Assembly: GCA_900291925.1 (NCBI GenBank)
Contig: UWYS01000011.1
Location: 1-64,000, forward strand
Length of the DNA stretch: 64,000 nt
Direction: 5' to 3'
From: Thecaphora thlaspeos
Lineage: Eukaryota; Basidiomycota; Ustilaginomycetes; Urocystidales; Glomosporiaceae
Position 1 is the first letter of the stretch. Each line of letters begins with the position of its first letter. The notes beneath the pieces were generated by a model. The model was not told the origin of the DNA. It saw only the letters and a program-made list of their open reading frames with translations, and searched no databases. The translations under genes were made by a program, and so were the position numbers. Below are positions 22,826-32,966 of the stretch, one piece after another.

Positions 22826-23665
22826 CGAGGCGGCGCGCAGGTGTGCCGCCTTTGCTCGTGTCGTGTACGTGTCGTGTATATTTGTTCTCGACCGCTGTTC
22901 TCGTTCGTACTCGGCTCGTGGGCCGGTCCATGTAACATTATTAGACGTTCTGTTCTTTTTTCCGTCTTGATATCCTGACCATTCCTGGCTCTTGTGCACA
23001 GCAATCCATCTATCCGCTGTCTGCGGCGCATCTCTGTGGCTAGACTAGAGGATGAGTGCCTGTCGCCGTTGACGTTGACCGGTGGGTGCGCGTGCGCTTG
23101 GGATGCGCTTGTGTGTAGAGGGGCGCAGAAGAGCGGACGGTGGGAAGAGGGAAGGCGGGTGTGTGTGTGTGTGTGTGTGCTCGGTGACTTGAGAGGTGGG
23201 CGCAGGGGCAGGGGCAGGGGCAGGGGCAGGGGCAGGTAAAGGCGCGGGCGGTGATGCGCTCTTGCAGGCGGAGGCTGCCGTTGCGCTGCCAGGCGAGGCG
23301 CTGCTCGTCTGTCACTTTGCCCACGCCCTCGCCTCGACCACCAGCACCACCAGCACCACCAACACCACCGATACCACCGACACTACCTCCCCCACAACTA
23401 ACACCACCCGCCACCGCCATCAACCCGCCGCGTATACCCTTGCAGCCTGCCTCACACGCCGTTCTCGTCCCGCCGCGCACCTTCCCCTATCGCCCAAGCG
23501 AGAGCTTCCCCCTTTTCCCCGAGCTATACCCACCGAGCATGCGGTGATCCCTCCTCCTTCCTGCCTCAAGACAAGGCTGAGTCGCACTCTTGTGGCCACC
23601 GCACCGGCTTCGTTCATTCGACCGCGCGGTCGTCCACCGTCCGACCGCTTGCCCACCCACCCAAC
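22826..23665. other. Intergenic region PEX13 to RING gene, with repeats
   Basis: Contains a GT microsatellite (about 23159-23179), a GGGGCA hexamer repeat (about 23201-23236) and an ACC/CCACCA-rich stretch (about 23337-23412), the last probably in the 5' leader of the RING gene. No gene seen. Confidence 0.5.
23201..23236. repeat. GGGGCA hexanucleotide repeat
   Basis: About five to six copies of ggggca in non-coding DNA. Its complement (tgcccc) recalls the coding repeat at 24535-24665 in the next gene. Confidence 0.75.
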
Positions 23666-26600
23666 ATGCCGCCCCGTTGCGACCCCAACACCCTCCGCCC
23701 CCAAGCAGGGGGCGCGACAGGCCAACGAACAATGTATAACCTCGGCGGTCAAGCCACCTCCTCGGGCAACCTGATAGGTCGCAGCTCATACGGCGTGGCT
23801 CTACCCCTGCCCTACTCTACCACCTCTTCCACCGCCGGACATCCAGTCTCTGCCACCGAAGCGCCCTACCTCACCAGCCTCGAGTCCCACTTTGGCCGTA
23901 TGACGCTCACCGCTCCGGACAACATGCGCAGGAAACAGCAGGCAAAGGAGAAAAAGGCAAAGGTCAGGGCGAAAAAGGCCCAGACCGCCCAGGTCGCTGC
24001 TGCCGCGCTCGCCGGCGTCGACTCGGCGGCCTTTGAGGCCAGCTACGAGGGTGCAGCGTTGGCTGGTCCTAGCATCTACGCCGCTAGACCGGGCATGCAG
24101 AGGGGTGTCAGTTCTGGCTATAGCAGCAGTGGACATGCGACGCCTGTTGCTCCCGCTGCCTCGGCTCGGGGCAGCGCGTCCACGGGCAGGAAGACGCCCG
24201 TCGGTCGTCACACGGCTGCGACGACGGCGACAACCGCAGCGAGGACCACGAGAAGGAGGCCGGCCTCAAATCCGAGGCTGGCGGTACCAGGCACGCAGCA
24301 GGAAGAACAGCCACGGCCGACTTCGATGACGAGCAGAAGAGCCGTCGAGCATCCCAGTAGGCCGGCCAGCTTGCTCTCCCAGAATGCAGCCTCGGCTTCT
24401 TCTTCTTCTGCTGCTGCCGCTGCCGCTATGCCGCCACCAACGCAGCCGTCCCGCTCTCGCCCTCGTTCTCGTCAGGCCAGTGCCGACGATCGTCAGCGCT
24501 CACGCAGCGACAGCGCACCCGCCGCCGCTCCCGCCCCTGCCCCTTCCTCTGCCTCTGCCTCTGCCTCTGCCCCTGCCCCTGCCTCTGCCCCTGCCTCTGC
24601 CCCTGCCTCTGCCCCTGCCCCTGCCCCTGCCCCTGCCCCTGCCCCTGCCCCTGCCCCTGCCCCTGTCGCCCCGGCCCCTGCCTCTCTAACCGATGACGTC
24701 GCCTCTGCCATGTCGGGCGAACAAGCCTCGCTCTCCTCTGCCATGGCCCAGCAAGCTTCGCTGCGCCGGTACAACATCTGGAACGATCTAGCCGGCCTTC
24801 CGGGCGCAGAGGAACCGGATCCAGACGATCTCCCGCCGCCCTTTCCGGAGGGGGCTACAAGGCCGCGTGCGCCGCCCCAGCCTCCGCCGGCGGGGAGGGA
24901 GTGGACGGAAGAAGAGCGGCTGGCCTACGAAGAGGCCGAGCGGTGGAGGGTCCCTGACAGTCCGCCTCCGGCGTTCCGGAGCGAGCCAGAGAGCGATGGC
25001 GACACAGCGCGAAGGGGAGGTAGCGCAAGTCCTGCTAGACGCCGGGCGATGCGGACGTCCAACGCTGGCAGTGCAGCGGGTTCAACCGCTTCCGACCAAT
25101 CGGTCGAAGCAGGCCTGTCTACCGCACCGCAGAACGGCCAGCGCGACGTCGACGAGTCGTCTCTGTCCGAGTCGTCGGCCAGCGAAGCAGAGGCCGAGGT
25201 AGAGGCTGAGGAGCGAAGAGCGTGGGAAGCCGACATCCGAGCCGGCCTCAGCTTCAAAGAGAGGATGATGCGCGAGCAGGAGAGGAGGGAGGCAAGGGAG
25301 CGTGCGCTCCTCGTTGCCAGGGGAGGAGTGCCTCCCGACTGGGCGAGTCGCCACGACGAGAGCGACGAAGAGGAGAACGATGTTCAGCAGCAGCTCTCAG
25401 TCCCATGTGGAGAAGGTGGAGTCGGCGAAGAAGGCGCCGCGCCGGTGCTGCCTGATGCAGCACCGGATCCTGCGACGATGCGCGCAGAAGAAGACGATGA
25501 CGCTGTGCATCCGCTCTCGATGGAGGATGCAGCGACAGAGGTAGAGACCGAGGACGAGGAGCACGATGAGGTGTTCGAAGATGCTACAGCGCAGCAGCAG
25601 CAGCAGCAGCCTCCCGCCACCTCTCGGCCAGTGCTGGTCGAGGCAGCGACCGACACGGACACGGCAACTGCTATTGACGAACCTGCAGTCGCGCTCGATA
25701 TGGCCCAGCCCGTCGCCGCAGGTGCACCCACTCCAGCTTTCGTGGCTCCCGCGGCAGCCACGTCGACTTCGCCGCCGCCGCCTCAATCGGAGCAAGTTCA
25801 CGTTCCATCGCGATCCATTCCGACCAGTCCAGCCGCATCAGTGTCCACAGCTCAGGCCACAATCAGCAGCTCTCAGCTCCCAGACCAGACCCTGCACAAC
25901 GAGGCTCGTTTGGGTGCCCCTCCTGCAGGGCAGTCGTGGAGTAGCCACCATCGGCGGACCGCGTCGGACCACCACCACCACCTCTACAACCCACGTCGAA
26001 ACGGGGCTGATATCAACAGCAGCAACATCAGCAGCCGGGCGCTTGGACAGTCGGTGGCATTAGGGGGAAGGCAGGTTCCGACCAGGATCCGTTCCAGGCC
26101 GGCATCAGAGTCGCACTCGAGGTTCAGGGACGATGCCACCGCCGCAGCCGAGCGGCGGAGCAATCTCTGGTCTCGCACGGCAGCAGGGCCGGAAGACATG
26201 CTGCTTACCGTCTCTGCACCTCCATCACGCTCTGGCGCCGGCACGTTCAGTGATCGGCTGGCAGCCTCTGTCGCTTCTGCTGTCGCTGGCGGTGATTTCT
26301 CGTCGCCGCCGGCCGTAGGGACCTCGCGATCGACCGCGGCGGTCATCAGCTCGAGCGACGAAGAGGAAGACGACGAAGAAGACCGCCTCAGAGCCCCAGA
26401 GGACGGCGACTCGGACTCTTCGGCAGACCAGTGGCTTGCCGAGGCCGCTGCGTTCGAGGCTCTGCGGAGGAAGGAAGAGGCAGCGGCCGAAAAGCTGCGC
26501 AAGTTCAGGATCGTTCCCCGCGACGACGAGGCTGATGACACCAGTAGCAGCGATGAAGATGAAGCTGCTGCGAGGGAACGCCAGATCCCGGGTCACTTTG

Positions 26601-29600
26601 ACCCGCCATTGAGACGGTCGATCTCAGCTACTCCCGGTCTGCACAGGTTGGCGTCGATGGACAAGACGGTTGCGCGCGCTCCGCTGCCCCTCGTGCTGGG
26701 CAGGTCGAGAGGAGGCGGAGCGGCATACTCGTCTTCCTCTGAGGAGTTGGATGAGGATGAGGGGAGGCTGCCGTCTACTTCTGGTAGCGAGGAGGAGCCG
26801 GTGGAGGAGGTGGATGCGAAACGCGCAACGGCTACCGATAATGCTCGACCTGCGCTTTCTGATGTTGCCGTCGCTGCTCCGTCCAGGAAGTTGCAGAGGT
26901 CCACGTCTTCGTCGTCGTCATTGGGACAGCGCAGTGCCGCCGCGCCGCAGCAAACCCGTCCGGCCTCCACACCCGCCGCGCCGGCGCCAGCTCGACCGGC
27001 TGCGGTCGACCTCCAGCGAGCGAGTTCGACGTCTTTGCAGAGTGCGCCTTCCACGTCCAAAACACGAAGCGTACCGGACTTGACCGGCAAGTCCACGGAG
27101 CCTGCCAAAACGTCAGGTCTGTCACGACAGGACACGGTCTACGTCCCCATCATCCTACGCATGGTGGAAGAGCCGGTGCAGCCGCCCGTCGAAGCCCGAG
27201 CCGGCGCCTTTCAACACGACAGCTCCAGCAGCCATAATGTCTCTTCGGCGGAAGAACAACAGCCCGACCCATCTTCCAGCGTCGCCCCTTTGGCGGCGAA
27301 GAAGCGACCCTCCTCGTCGATGCAACCTACGGCGTCGGCCAGGCCCAGCCTGCAGACGAAGAAGAGCGCTGAATCGTACAACAAGCTGCTGCCACCGTCG
27401 CCGCCGTCCGATACTGCCGAGAACGGCGCAAATGCGACTGCAAAGTCTCCGTTGGAAAACAGACTGCGAGGCCTGTTTGGTACGCCGCTGGTGGAACCGA
27501 TAGCGCAGAAGAGTCGCAGCACTTCGATGTCGAGCCAATCGCCCGCTCCTGCGCCCGCGCCTGAGCAGACCGCCGCCCACGTAGCTGTCAAGGGCAAGGA
27601 GCCCATTCGGATGGCGCAGCGCGCCTCCACGCGGATGCCGACAGACGAAGCGGGTCCGCTGCAGCGCCGATCCTCCGGTAAGAGCGTCAAGTCGGACAGA
27701 TCTTCCAGGCTAGCGGACGAGGGGAAGGTGAAGGAGGCAAGCAAGGCGGCATCGATGGAACCCCGCCAGCCGCTGCAGAAGCGACCGTCTGCCTCGTCCA
27801 TCCGCAGCGTGGCATCCAGGCATCCTTCCCTGCCGTCGAGCAGCAACGTGCGCAAGCCCAGCGAGGGCTCGTCAGCGTCGCTGTTGGCCCCTGGCGCGGC
27901 ACCTCTCGCTCGCCAACCATCCTACAGATGCTCCGGCGATGAGCCGGCCGAGCAGCGGGCGACGGAAGAGGTGCTGGCGCAGATCGCCCACATCCAATCG
28001 TCATCGACGTCTCGTCAGGACTCGCTGGCGGCGCTCGAGCGATTTCTCGCGCGCACATCGAGGCCCATCTCTCTGCAGCCGTTGATGCCACCCAGGAGCA
28101 CTTCGCCCTCTTCGCTGCTGCCGTCTTCTTCGATTGCCGGCGAGGCAAGTGGCGCAACTTCATCGCTGGAGCCTTCGTCGGCGGGTGGCGTCGGTTCCGA
28201 GCAGCAACAGCAGCCGCGGTGGCTAGGCGCTGACCGTCTGTCGCGACAAGGAGCCGTGCACCGCGGCCGCGACGGAGGACCCCCGCCTCCACCTCCCGTC
28301 TCGTACGTTACGCGGCAGAACAGCATCTCACGACCGCGACCGTCGTCCTTCCTGAACCCTCGCTCAAGCGCCGCCCCCTTGCCGCGCGGCAGATTGCCGA
28401 CCATCACCGATGCGACTCGGCACTTTCCTCCGTCGCGCCAGGATACCGGCTTGGTACGCACGCCGAGCTGGTTGGCCCACATCCCGAGCGATGAGAGGCG
28501 TCAGCTCCCGCCGCCGCTCGTCCCTGACAGGCTTGGTAACGCGGCGGTTAATGGAATCGCTGCCCAGCAGCATCAGCAGCAGCAGGGGCAGGAACATCGA
28601 GACGACGCCGCCGCTGCCACACCCTCGTCTTCGGCGAGCACATCTGTCTATCGAGACGTCGACGTTCCTGCCCTTGCGCCGCTAAGGACGGCTGGAAGCC
28701 GTGTCTCGGCCAGGATCTCCAAATTTGAGGCGCTAGCCTCGCCGCAGCCAGCCTCGGCGTCGTCGGTTGGCGATCCTGCTTCGCGACCGGCTTCGCCGCA
28801 GAAGAGGGAGGAGGTCCGCAACGGCTCTGCGCCTTTTCCCTCGTTGACGATGTCATCGTCGGTGTTGCCTCTAAGCAGCCACCGCAGCGTCGAGCCGATG
28901 GAGAGGAGGCAGGAGACTACGCTCACGCGCCGACCACCGCCTCCATCTCCGACGCTACTCTCGGCATCGCGGCGTCCGCTGCCCGTCATAGGGCCATCGT
29001 CTCCGTCGACGCATCAGACCAACCTTAACCCTTTCATCGGCGTCGATGGCAGCGCTGACGGACCGATCCAGGCGCCGTCGAGTTCGACACTTTTGCCTCC
29101 GCCTACCGTCGGCAGCAGCAGCGGTGGCCACCCGACCGTTCTCCGTTCTCCATGTACTCAAGCCATGGATCTGCTGATGCAGCGCGAGACGGGTGAAATG
29201 CGCCCGCCTCTCACTTTACCGCCCAAGTCGCCGCTCCTGCTGCCCGACCAGCTGTTCCATCCGTCGAGGAGGGGGCTGAACGAGACGATTGCGGCTGCTC
29301 ATTCGGCGATGCGGTCGCGCAGGGAGAGGGAGAGGGAGGATATAGGAGGTGCACGGTCTCAGCCCGAGGAAGCGCAGCAGCTTGTCTCGCTACAGCCTCC
29401 AAGCCAGCTGCAGACGCAGCAGAGACCTCTTCCCGTTCCTGGAGCGCAGCAGGCCAGTCGGTCCCTGGCTGGACTGTTCGGCCCGGCCTACAGCGGCAGC
29501 AGCGATGTCGATTTGACCAACTTGTCCGATCCGCCGTCGTCGTTGTCGTCGCAGCCCGGATTCGAGGACGCTCTACCCGTCACTTCCACCTACGTGCGCT

Positions 29601-30841
29601 TCTCGTCCGTTCGCGGTGGCGACCGTGTTGGAGGAGCCAGGCCACTTCCCACCCTGCCGCCCAGCGTAAAGCAGTGGTCATCACAGCCGCTTCCTGCGCA
29701 AGCTGGGATGACATCTCCCTCCGTCCCAACCGAGACCTTCCTGCGCGGACACGGACAGGGAGCATCATCGTACTCACCCGCAGCTCCTCCGAGACCTCCT
29801 CCGCTGCCGCCGGTGTTGCCGGAACGACCAAGGAACAGAGTGTGGGACGAGTATTCTGCGCCTGTTACTCGTCCGTCTGCTTCGATGGCCGGTAGCAGCA
29901 GCACGACTTCCTACGGCCTCACCAACCACGCTTCGCGTCCGCCTCTACCGCTCCCGCGGCAGGCGCAACCGGAGCTGCAAGGCCGGGACTTCGCACGGAC
30001 ACGAGCGAGCCTCGACAAGGAGGAGGATGGAGACGACGACGACGATGACGAAGTCACCATGGACGCAGAAGGACAAGCAGAGGGACATGCGAGTGGCTCG
30101 ATGGCGGCCGGCCCAAGCGCTGCCAACCTGATCCAGACGGCTGCCTCGGCGGTGGGACGGTCTGCATCGGTCCGCGCTCCTCCCCCGAGAGGAGGAGGTG
30201 GGGTCGGAGCAGCCTCGTCATCGCGATCGATGCCGAGTGATAGCGGTTCTCAGCAGCGGCAGCCGTGCGGGCGAGAGACGATGGCAACTTCGCCGGGACC
30301 CATGGACGCTCGAACGACCAACGACAACGACACGAGCGGCGTCGAGGGTGGATCGATGACGCTCCACCGCGCGCCCTCTCTAGGCTACACGGACCTAGAC
30401 CTGCTCGTCTCACGTCTCGAGTCCCTGCAGCGTCCGTCTAGCACCGGTCAGACAGACGATCCCACGCCGTCGGTCGGCGGTGGAGCGGACTACGACCTGC
30501 TCACCACCCTGTCGGATTTCCTGGGCCCGGCGAAACCGTCCATCGCATCTGCGGACGAGATTTCTTCCCTCTCGCTCGCGCGGGTGGAGTGCGAACGACG
30601 ACGCGTCACAAAGGAAGGCAAAGTGAAGCAGAAACTGAGCATCGTCGGGGTGAGGGTGGATAGGTGTGGGGTGTGTTTGGAACAGTACAAGGAGGGGAAT
30701 TGGGCCGTGCTGTGTAGGTGTGGACATGTGTTGCACGAGGGCTGTGCTAGTAGGTTGTTCAAGATGGTGAGGAGGTGTCCTACCTGCAGAAGGGATTGTT
30801 TCGTCGAGGAGGATGGGGGGGAGGGGGAGGCTTTGGTCTGA
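23666..30841 (+). CDS. Very large RING-H2 protein, putative E3 ubiquitin ligase
   Basis: Single-exon frame of 2391 residues starting at an ATG (a second ATG lies 22 codons in). Almost the whole protein is low-complexity: Ser, Ala, Pro, Arg and Gln rich, with acidic patches and a Pro/Ala run at residues about 287-335 encoded by a hexamer repeat. The only clear domain is at the extreme C-terminus: a RING-H2 zinc finger at residues about 2334-2375 with spacing CGVC, RCGHVLHEGC and CPTC, giving eight ligands (C3H2C3). RING-H2 proteins usually recruit an E2 for ubiquitin transfer; substrate and location are unknown. A conserved-looking basic stretch (MRRKQQAKEKKAKVRAKKA) lies near residue 90. I do not recognise an orthologue by name. 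Confidence 0.85.
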   Translation: MPPRCDPNTLRPQAGGATGQRTMYNLGGQATSSGNLIGRSSYGVALPLPYSTTSSTAGHPVSATEAPYLTSLESHFGRMTLTAPDNMRRKQQAKEKKAKVRAKKAQTAQVAAAALAGVDSAAFEASYEGAALAGPSIYAARPGMQRGVSSGYSSSGHATPVAPAASARGSASTGRKTPVGRHTAATTATTAARTTRRRPASNPRLAVPGTQQEEQPRPTSMTSRRAVEHPSRPASLLSQNAASASSSSAAAAAAMPPPTQPSRSRPRSRQASADDRQRSRSDSAPAAAPAPAPSSASASASAPAPASAPASAPASAPAPAPAPAPAPAPAPAPVAPAPASLTDDVASAMSGEQASLSSAMAQQASLRRYNIWNDLAGLPGAEEPDPDDLPPPFPEGATRPRAPPQPPPAGREWTEEERLAYEEAERWRVPDSPPPAFRSEPESDGDTARRGGSASPARRRAMRTSNAGSAAGSTASDQSVEAGLSTAPQNGQRDVDESSLSESSASEAEAEVEAEERRAWEADIRAGLSFKERMMREQERREARERALLVARGGVPPDWASRHDESDEEENDVQQQLSVPCGEGGVGEEGAAPVLPDAAPDPATMRAEEDDDAVHPLSMEDAATEVETEDEEHDEVFEDATAQQQQQQPPATSRPVLVEAATDTDTATAIDEPAVALDMAQPVAAGAPTPAFVAPAAATSTSPPPPQSEQVHVPSRSIPTSPAASVSTAQATISSSQLPDQTLHNEARLGAPPAGQSWSSHHRRTASDHHHHLYNPRRNGADINSSNISSRALGQSVALGGRQVPTRIRSRPASESHSRFRDDATAAAERRSNLWSRTAAGPEDMLLTVSAPPSRSGAGTFSDRLAASVASAVAGGDFSSPPAVGTSRSTAAVISSSDEEEDDEEDRLRAPEDGDSDSSADQWLAEAAAFEALRRKEEAAAEKLRKFRIVPRDDEADDTSSSDEDEAAARERQIPGHFDPPLRRSISATPGLHRLASMDKTVARAPLPLVLGRSRGGGAAYSSSSEELDEDEGRLPSTSGSEEEPVEEVDAKRATATDNARPALSDVAVAAPSRKLQRSTSSSSSLGQRSAAAPQQTRPASTPAAPAPARPAAVDLQRASSTSLQSAPSTSKTRSVPDLTGKSTEPAKTSGLSRQDTVYVPIILRMVEEPVQPPVEARAGAFQHDSSSSHNVSSAEEQQPDPSSSVAPLAAKKRPSSSMQPTASARPSLQTKKSAESYNKLLPPSPPSDTAENGANATAKSPLENRLRGLFGTPLVEPIAQKSRSTSMSSQSPAPAPAPEQTAAHVAVKGKEPIRMAQRASTRMPTDEAGPLQRRSSGKSVKSDRSSRLADEGKVKEASKAASMEPRQPLQKRPSASSIRSVASRHPSLPSSSNVRKPSEGSSASLLAPGAAPLARQPSYRCSGDEPAEQRATEEVLAQIAHIQSSSTSRQDSLAALERFLARTSRPISLQPLMPPRSTSPSSLLPSSSIAGEASGATSSLEPSSAGGVGSEQQQQPRWLGADRLSRQGAVHRGRDGGPPPPPPVSYVTRQNSISRPRPSSFLNPRSSAAPLPRGRLPTITDATRHFPPSRQDTGLVRTPSWLAHIPSDERRQLPPPLVPDRLGNAAVNGIAAQQHQQQQGQEHRDDAAAATPSSSASTSVYRDVDVPALAPLRTAGSRVSARISKFEALASPQPASASSVGDPASRPASPQKREEVRNGSAPFPSLTMSSSVLPLSSHRSVEPMERRQETTLTRRPPPPSPTLLSASRRPLPVIGPSSPSTHQTNLNPFIGVDGSADGPIQAPSSSTLLPPPTVGSSSGGHPTVLRSPCTQAMDLLMQRETGEMRPPLTLPPKSPLLLPDQLFHPSRRGLNETIAAAHSAMRSRREREREDIGGARSQPEEAQQLVSLQPPSQLQTQQRPLPVPGAQQASRSLAGLFGPAYSGSSDVDLTNLSDPPSSLSSQPGFEDALPVTSTYVRFSSVRGGDRVGGARPLPTLPPSVKQWSSQPLPAQAGMTSPSVPTETFLRGHGQGASSYSPAAPPRPPPLPPVLPERPRNRVWDEYSAPVTRPSASMAGSSSTTSYGLTNHASRPPLPLPRQAQPELQGRDFARTRASLDKEEDGDDDDDDEVTMDAEGQAEGHASGSMAAGPSAANLIQTAASAVGRSASVRAPPPRGGGGVGAASSSRSMPSDSGSQQRQPCGRETMATSPGPMDARTTNDNDTSGVEGGSMTLHRAPSLGYTDLDLLVSRLESLQRPSSTGQTDDPTPSVGGGADYDLLTTLSDFLGPAKPSIASADEISSLSLARVECERRRVTKEGKVKQKLSIVGVRVDRCGVCLEQYKEGNWAVLCRCGHVLHEGCASRLFKMVRRCPTCRRDCFVEEDGGEGEALV
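24535..24665 (+). repeat. Coding hexanucleotide repeat (Ala-Pro/Ala-Ser tract)
   Basis: About twenty units of gcccct or gcctct inside the RING gene, coding for alternating Ala-Pro and Ala-Ser. Such in-frame six-base repeats can change length without frameshift. Confidence 0.85.
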
Positions 30842-32966
30842 TCGGGGAGAAGACGAGGTGGGACCCCTTGTGGGTACGACCGATGTCGAAAAGTCAACGA
30901 AAGGGTATTCTTTGACATGGTCTTGCCTTGACCCGTCTTATGGATCGCCGAGAATAATATCGTACCGCCATTCAAGGGGCACAGATGGGTCGACTGCGGT
31001 ATACCCGTCTGCTGCCTGAGGGTGACCCCTGTCTTTTGCACCTGACATACTAGTCTATACAGAGCTACGCCGGTTCTTCTAGGCGTGCATCAAAAACGGA
31101 CGTAGACCTGTTCACACATTGCGACCGGTGCTTTGGAGAAGATGGCTAGGAAATGGTCTTCCGTCACGCTGCTTTGCGGTGGGGACGCTGCTGCTTCGGT
31201 CCATCTTGCGTTCCGGCGCCATACTCAGGAGCGAGAAGGAGAGACAAGAAAGGACCAACCAGCCATCCAACGACCAGCGAGGAAGCGTGATGTAGTCACG
31301 ATGACCTTACGATCGAGAGGGGCGGGGGGAGAGCGAGGAAAGACAGGTGACAAGGTGATGATGGGTGGTGTATGCACATACGTGCGGAGCGTCGTTGGCT
31401 GCCGCCGGGCTGCAGGCGGGGAGGGAGTGCGTTTCTAATGGAAAAGCTTTAAAGCGCTGGATGGTTGTAGTCAAGGCAAGGGCCAGGACTAACTACTGTA
31501 CTGTACAAAGGGCCTTTCGACTCCCGCCTCTGGGTGTCTTTGATTCGATTCGAGATTAAAATCAAGTCGGACTAATAAACTAACCAATTATGTGGCCTGC
31601 TGGCCGACGGAGTGCGCCCCAGCCACCCCACACCCCTTCAAATCCAAGGGCTGGCAGGAGGAACGCGCGCGCCGGCGAGTCCAACACCCCGCCCGTCAGG
31701 CAGGCAGAGGGCGTGGCACGGGGCAAGGCGGGTCGCGGCCGGTGGTAGGCTAGGGTTGGTTGCGTTTGTTGGTTGGAGCGTTGGGCGGGCCCCTTTGGAT
31801 GGAGGCGCAGGGTCAAAGCGAGGCGAGGCAAGGCGAGGCAAGGCGAGGTGTCCAAAATGTGATCTCAGAGCGAGCGGCCTCTTCTCCTGGCTGCTGCCGC
31901 CGCCGCCTGTCTGTCGTCTGCTCCTGGCCTCGCCCCCCTCGGTCTCAGCGCAGCGCACATCTTAGGTCCCGCCTGGCTCTCGTAGCAGGCAGCAGCAGCT
32001 CTCGCTTGCCCCCCTCCCACCCCTGTCTCCCCCTCACACGCCACCATCATCATCATCCTTCACCTTCAACCCTCACCCTCACCTTTTACCCTATCCCCAA
32101 CTCGACCTTCACACGCCACATATCGGCGACCGCTCAGTCCGGCCTTGTCGCTCGCTCGCAAACCACTGACGGCGCCCATCTGCGACCAACCCTTCCCGCC
32201 GACCAAGATCGAGGTGCAGCCCAGCCACACCCGCCTCCTTCTCCGTCCCCTTCCCTCTCCGTCCGCTCCTCGTCGCAACGCCTCCTCCTCCTCCTCCTCC
32301 CCTCCCTTCTCGTCTTCTCTCTTGGCCACCTCGGCCACCTTCGGCAGATCGAAGACAGCATAGACTTCCGCCGTCTACAAACCTCGCCGCCGCCGCCGCC
32401 GAAGACTACGCCAGCGCCTCGAACCTTCATAGACATTCGACCTTTCGAGCGTCCACGGAGCACGTCTCGGTTCGATCCTAGCCGCTGTGGTAACCCTCCC
32501 AGCATAGCAGCTACCTTTCCTCTCTCTCCCCTCTCGGCCCTCCCGTTCTCTCCCACTTCGATACCCTCACTGCTCGCACGCACGTCTGCTTCCCCGGTGA
32601 CCGTTTACAATCTGCTTTCGGCGCTCCGGGACAAGGGTCGACTTGCCGCGTTTCACGCACAGCACGCCGTCTCTCGCCTGACCCCTCGATAGCTCTTTGT
32701 AGCTGTCCGAACAGGAGCTTCCGCGCCCCGTAGGCGGACCTCTCTTTCCTTCGGTTCGCTGAGAGCAGCACAAATACAGCTTGCAGCTTGCTCGACGCAT
32801 CCTCACCGTATGGCAGCGCTCTAGGACTGCATCTCGCTCTAGATCCTCGAGGCTCAACTTCGGCCTGTGCAAACTGGTTCTACGCATCTCTCCTTTCCTG
32901 TCTCTCTAGCAGGTCTTTTTGACTGACAGAGATCTTCGTCTTGAGCCAGAACATTTCTCCCGCAAG
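30842..32966. other. Long intergenic region upstream of the AGC kinase
   Basis: 2.1 kb. It has an AT-rich patch with CCAAT at about 31545-31590, an inverted TACTGTACTGTAC-type motif near 31494-31506, a GGCGAGGCAA tandem repeat (about 31820-31850), and then a C/T-rich stretch (31990-32700) that looks like a long 5' leader. A possible leader intron acceptor (ctctctagcag) ends at 32912, 54 bp before the ATG. Open frames here are Pro/Ser-rich and lack ATG. Confidence 0.5.
31820..31850. repeat. GGCGAGGCAA tandem repeat
   Basis: About three copies of a ten-base unit in non-coding DNA. Confidence 0.65.

Noticed and set aside
21743..22999. 418-codon frame opposite PEX13
   Set aside because: Shadow of PEX13, whose SH3 and hallmark N-terminus are unambiguous.
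32466..32476. tRNA-like B box (ggttcgatcc)
   Set aside because: Flanks do not form a T-arm stem, and no A box or acceptor stem lies at the right distance.
31760..32692. 310-codon Pro/Ser-rich + frame upstream of the AGC kinase
   Set aside because: No ATG start, pyrimidine-driven composition; more likely 5' leader.
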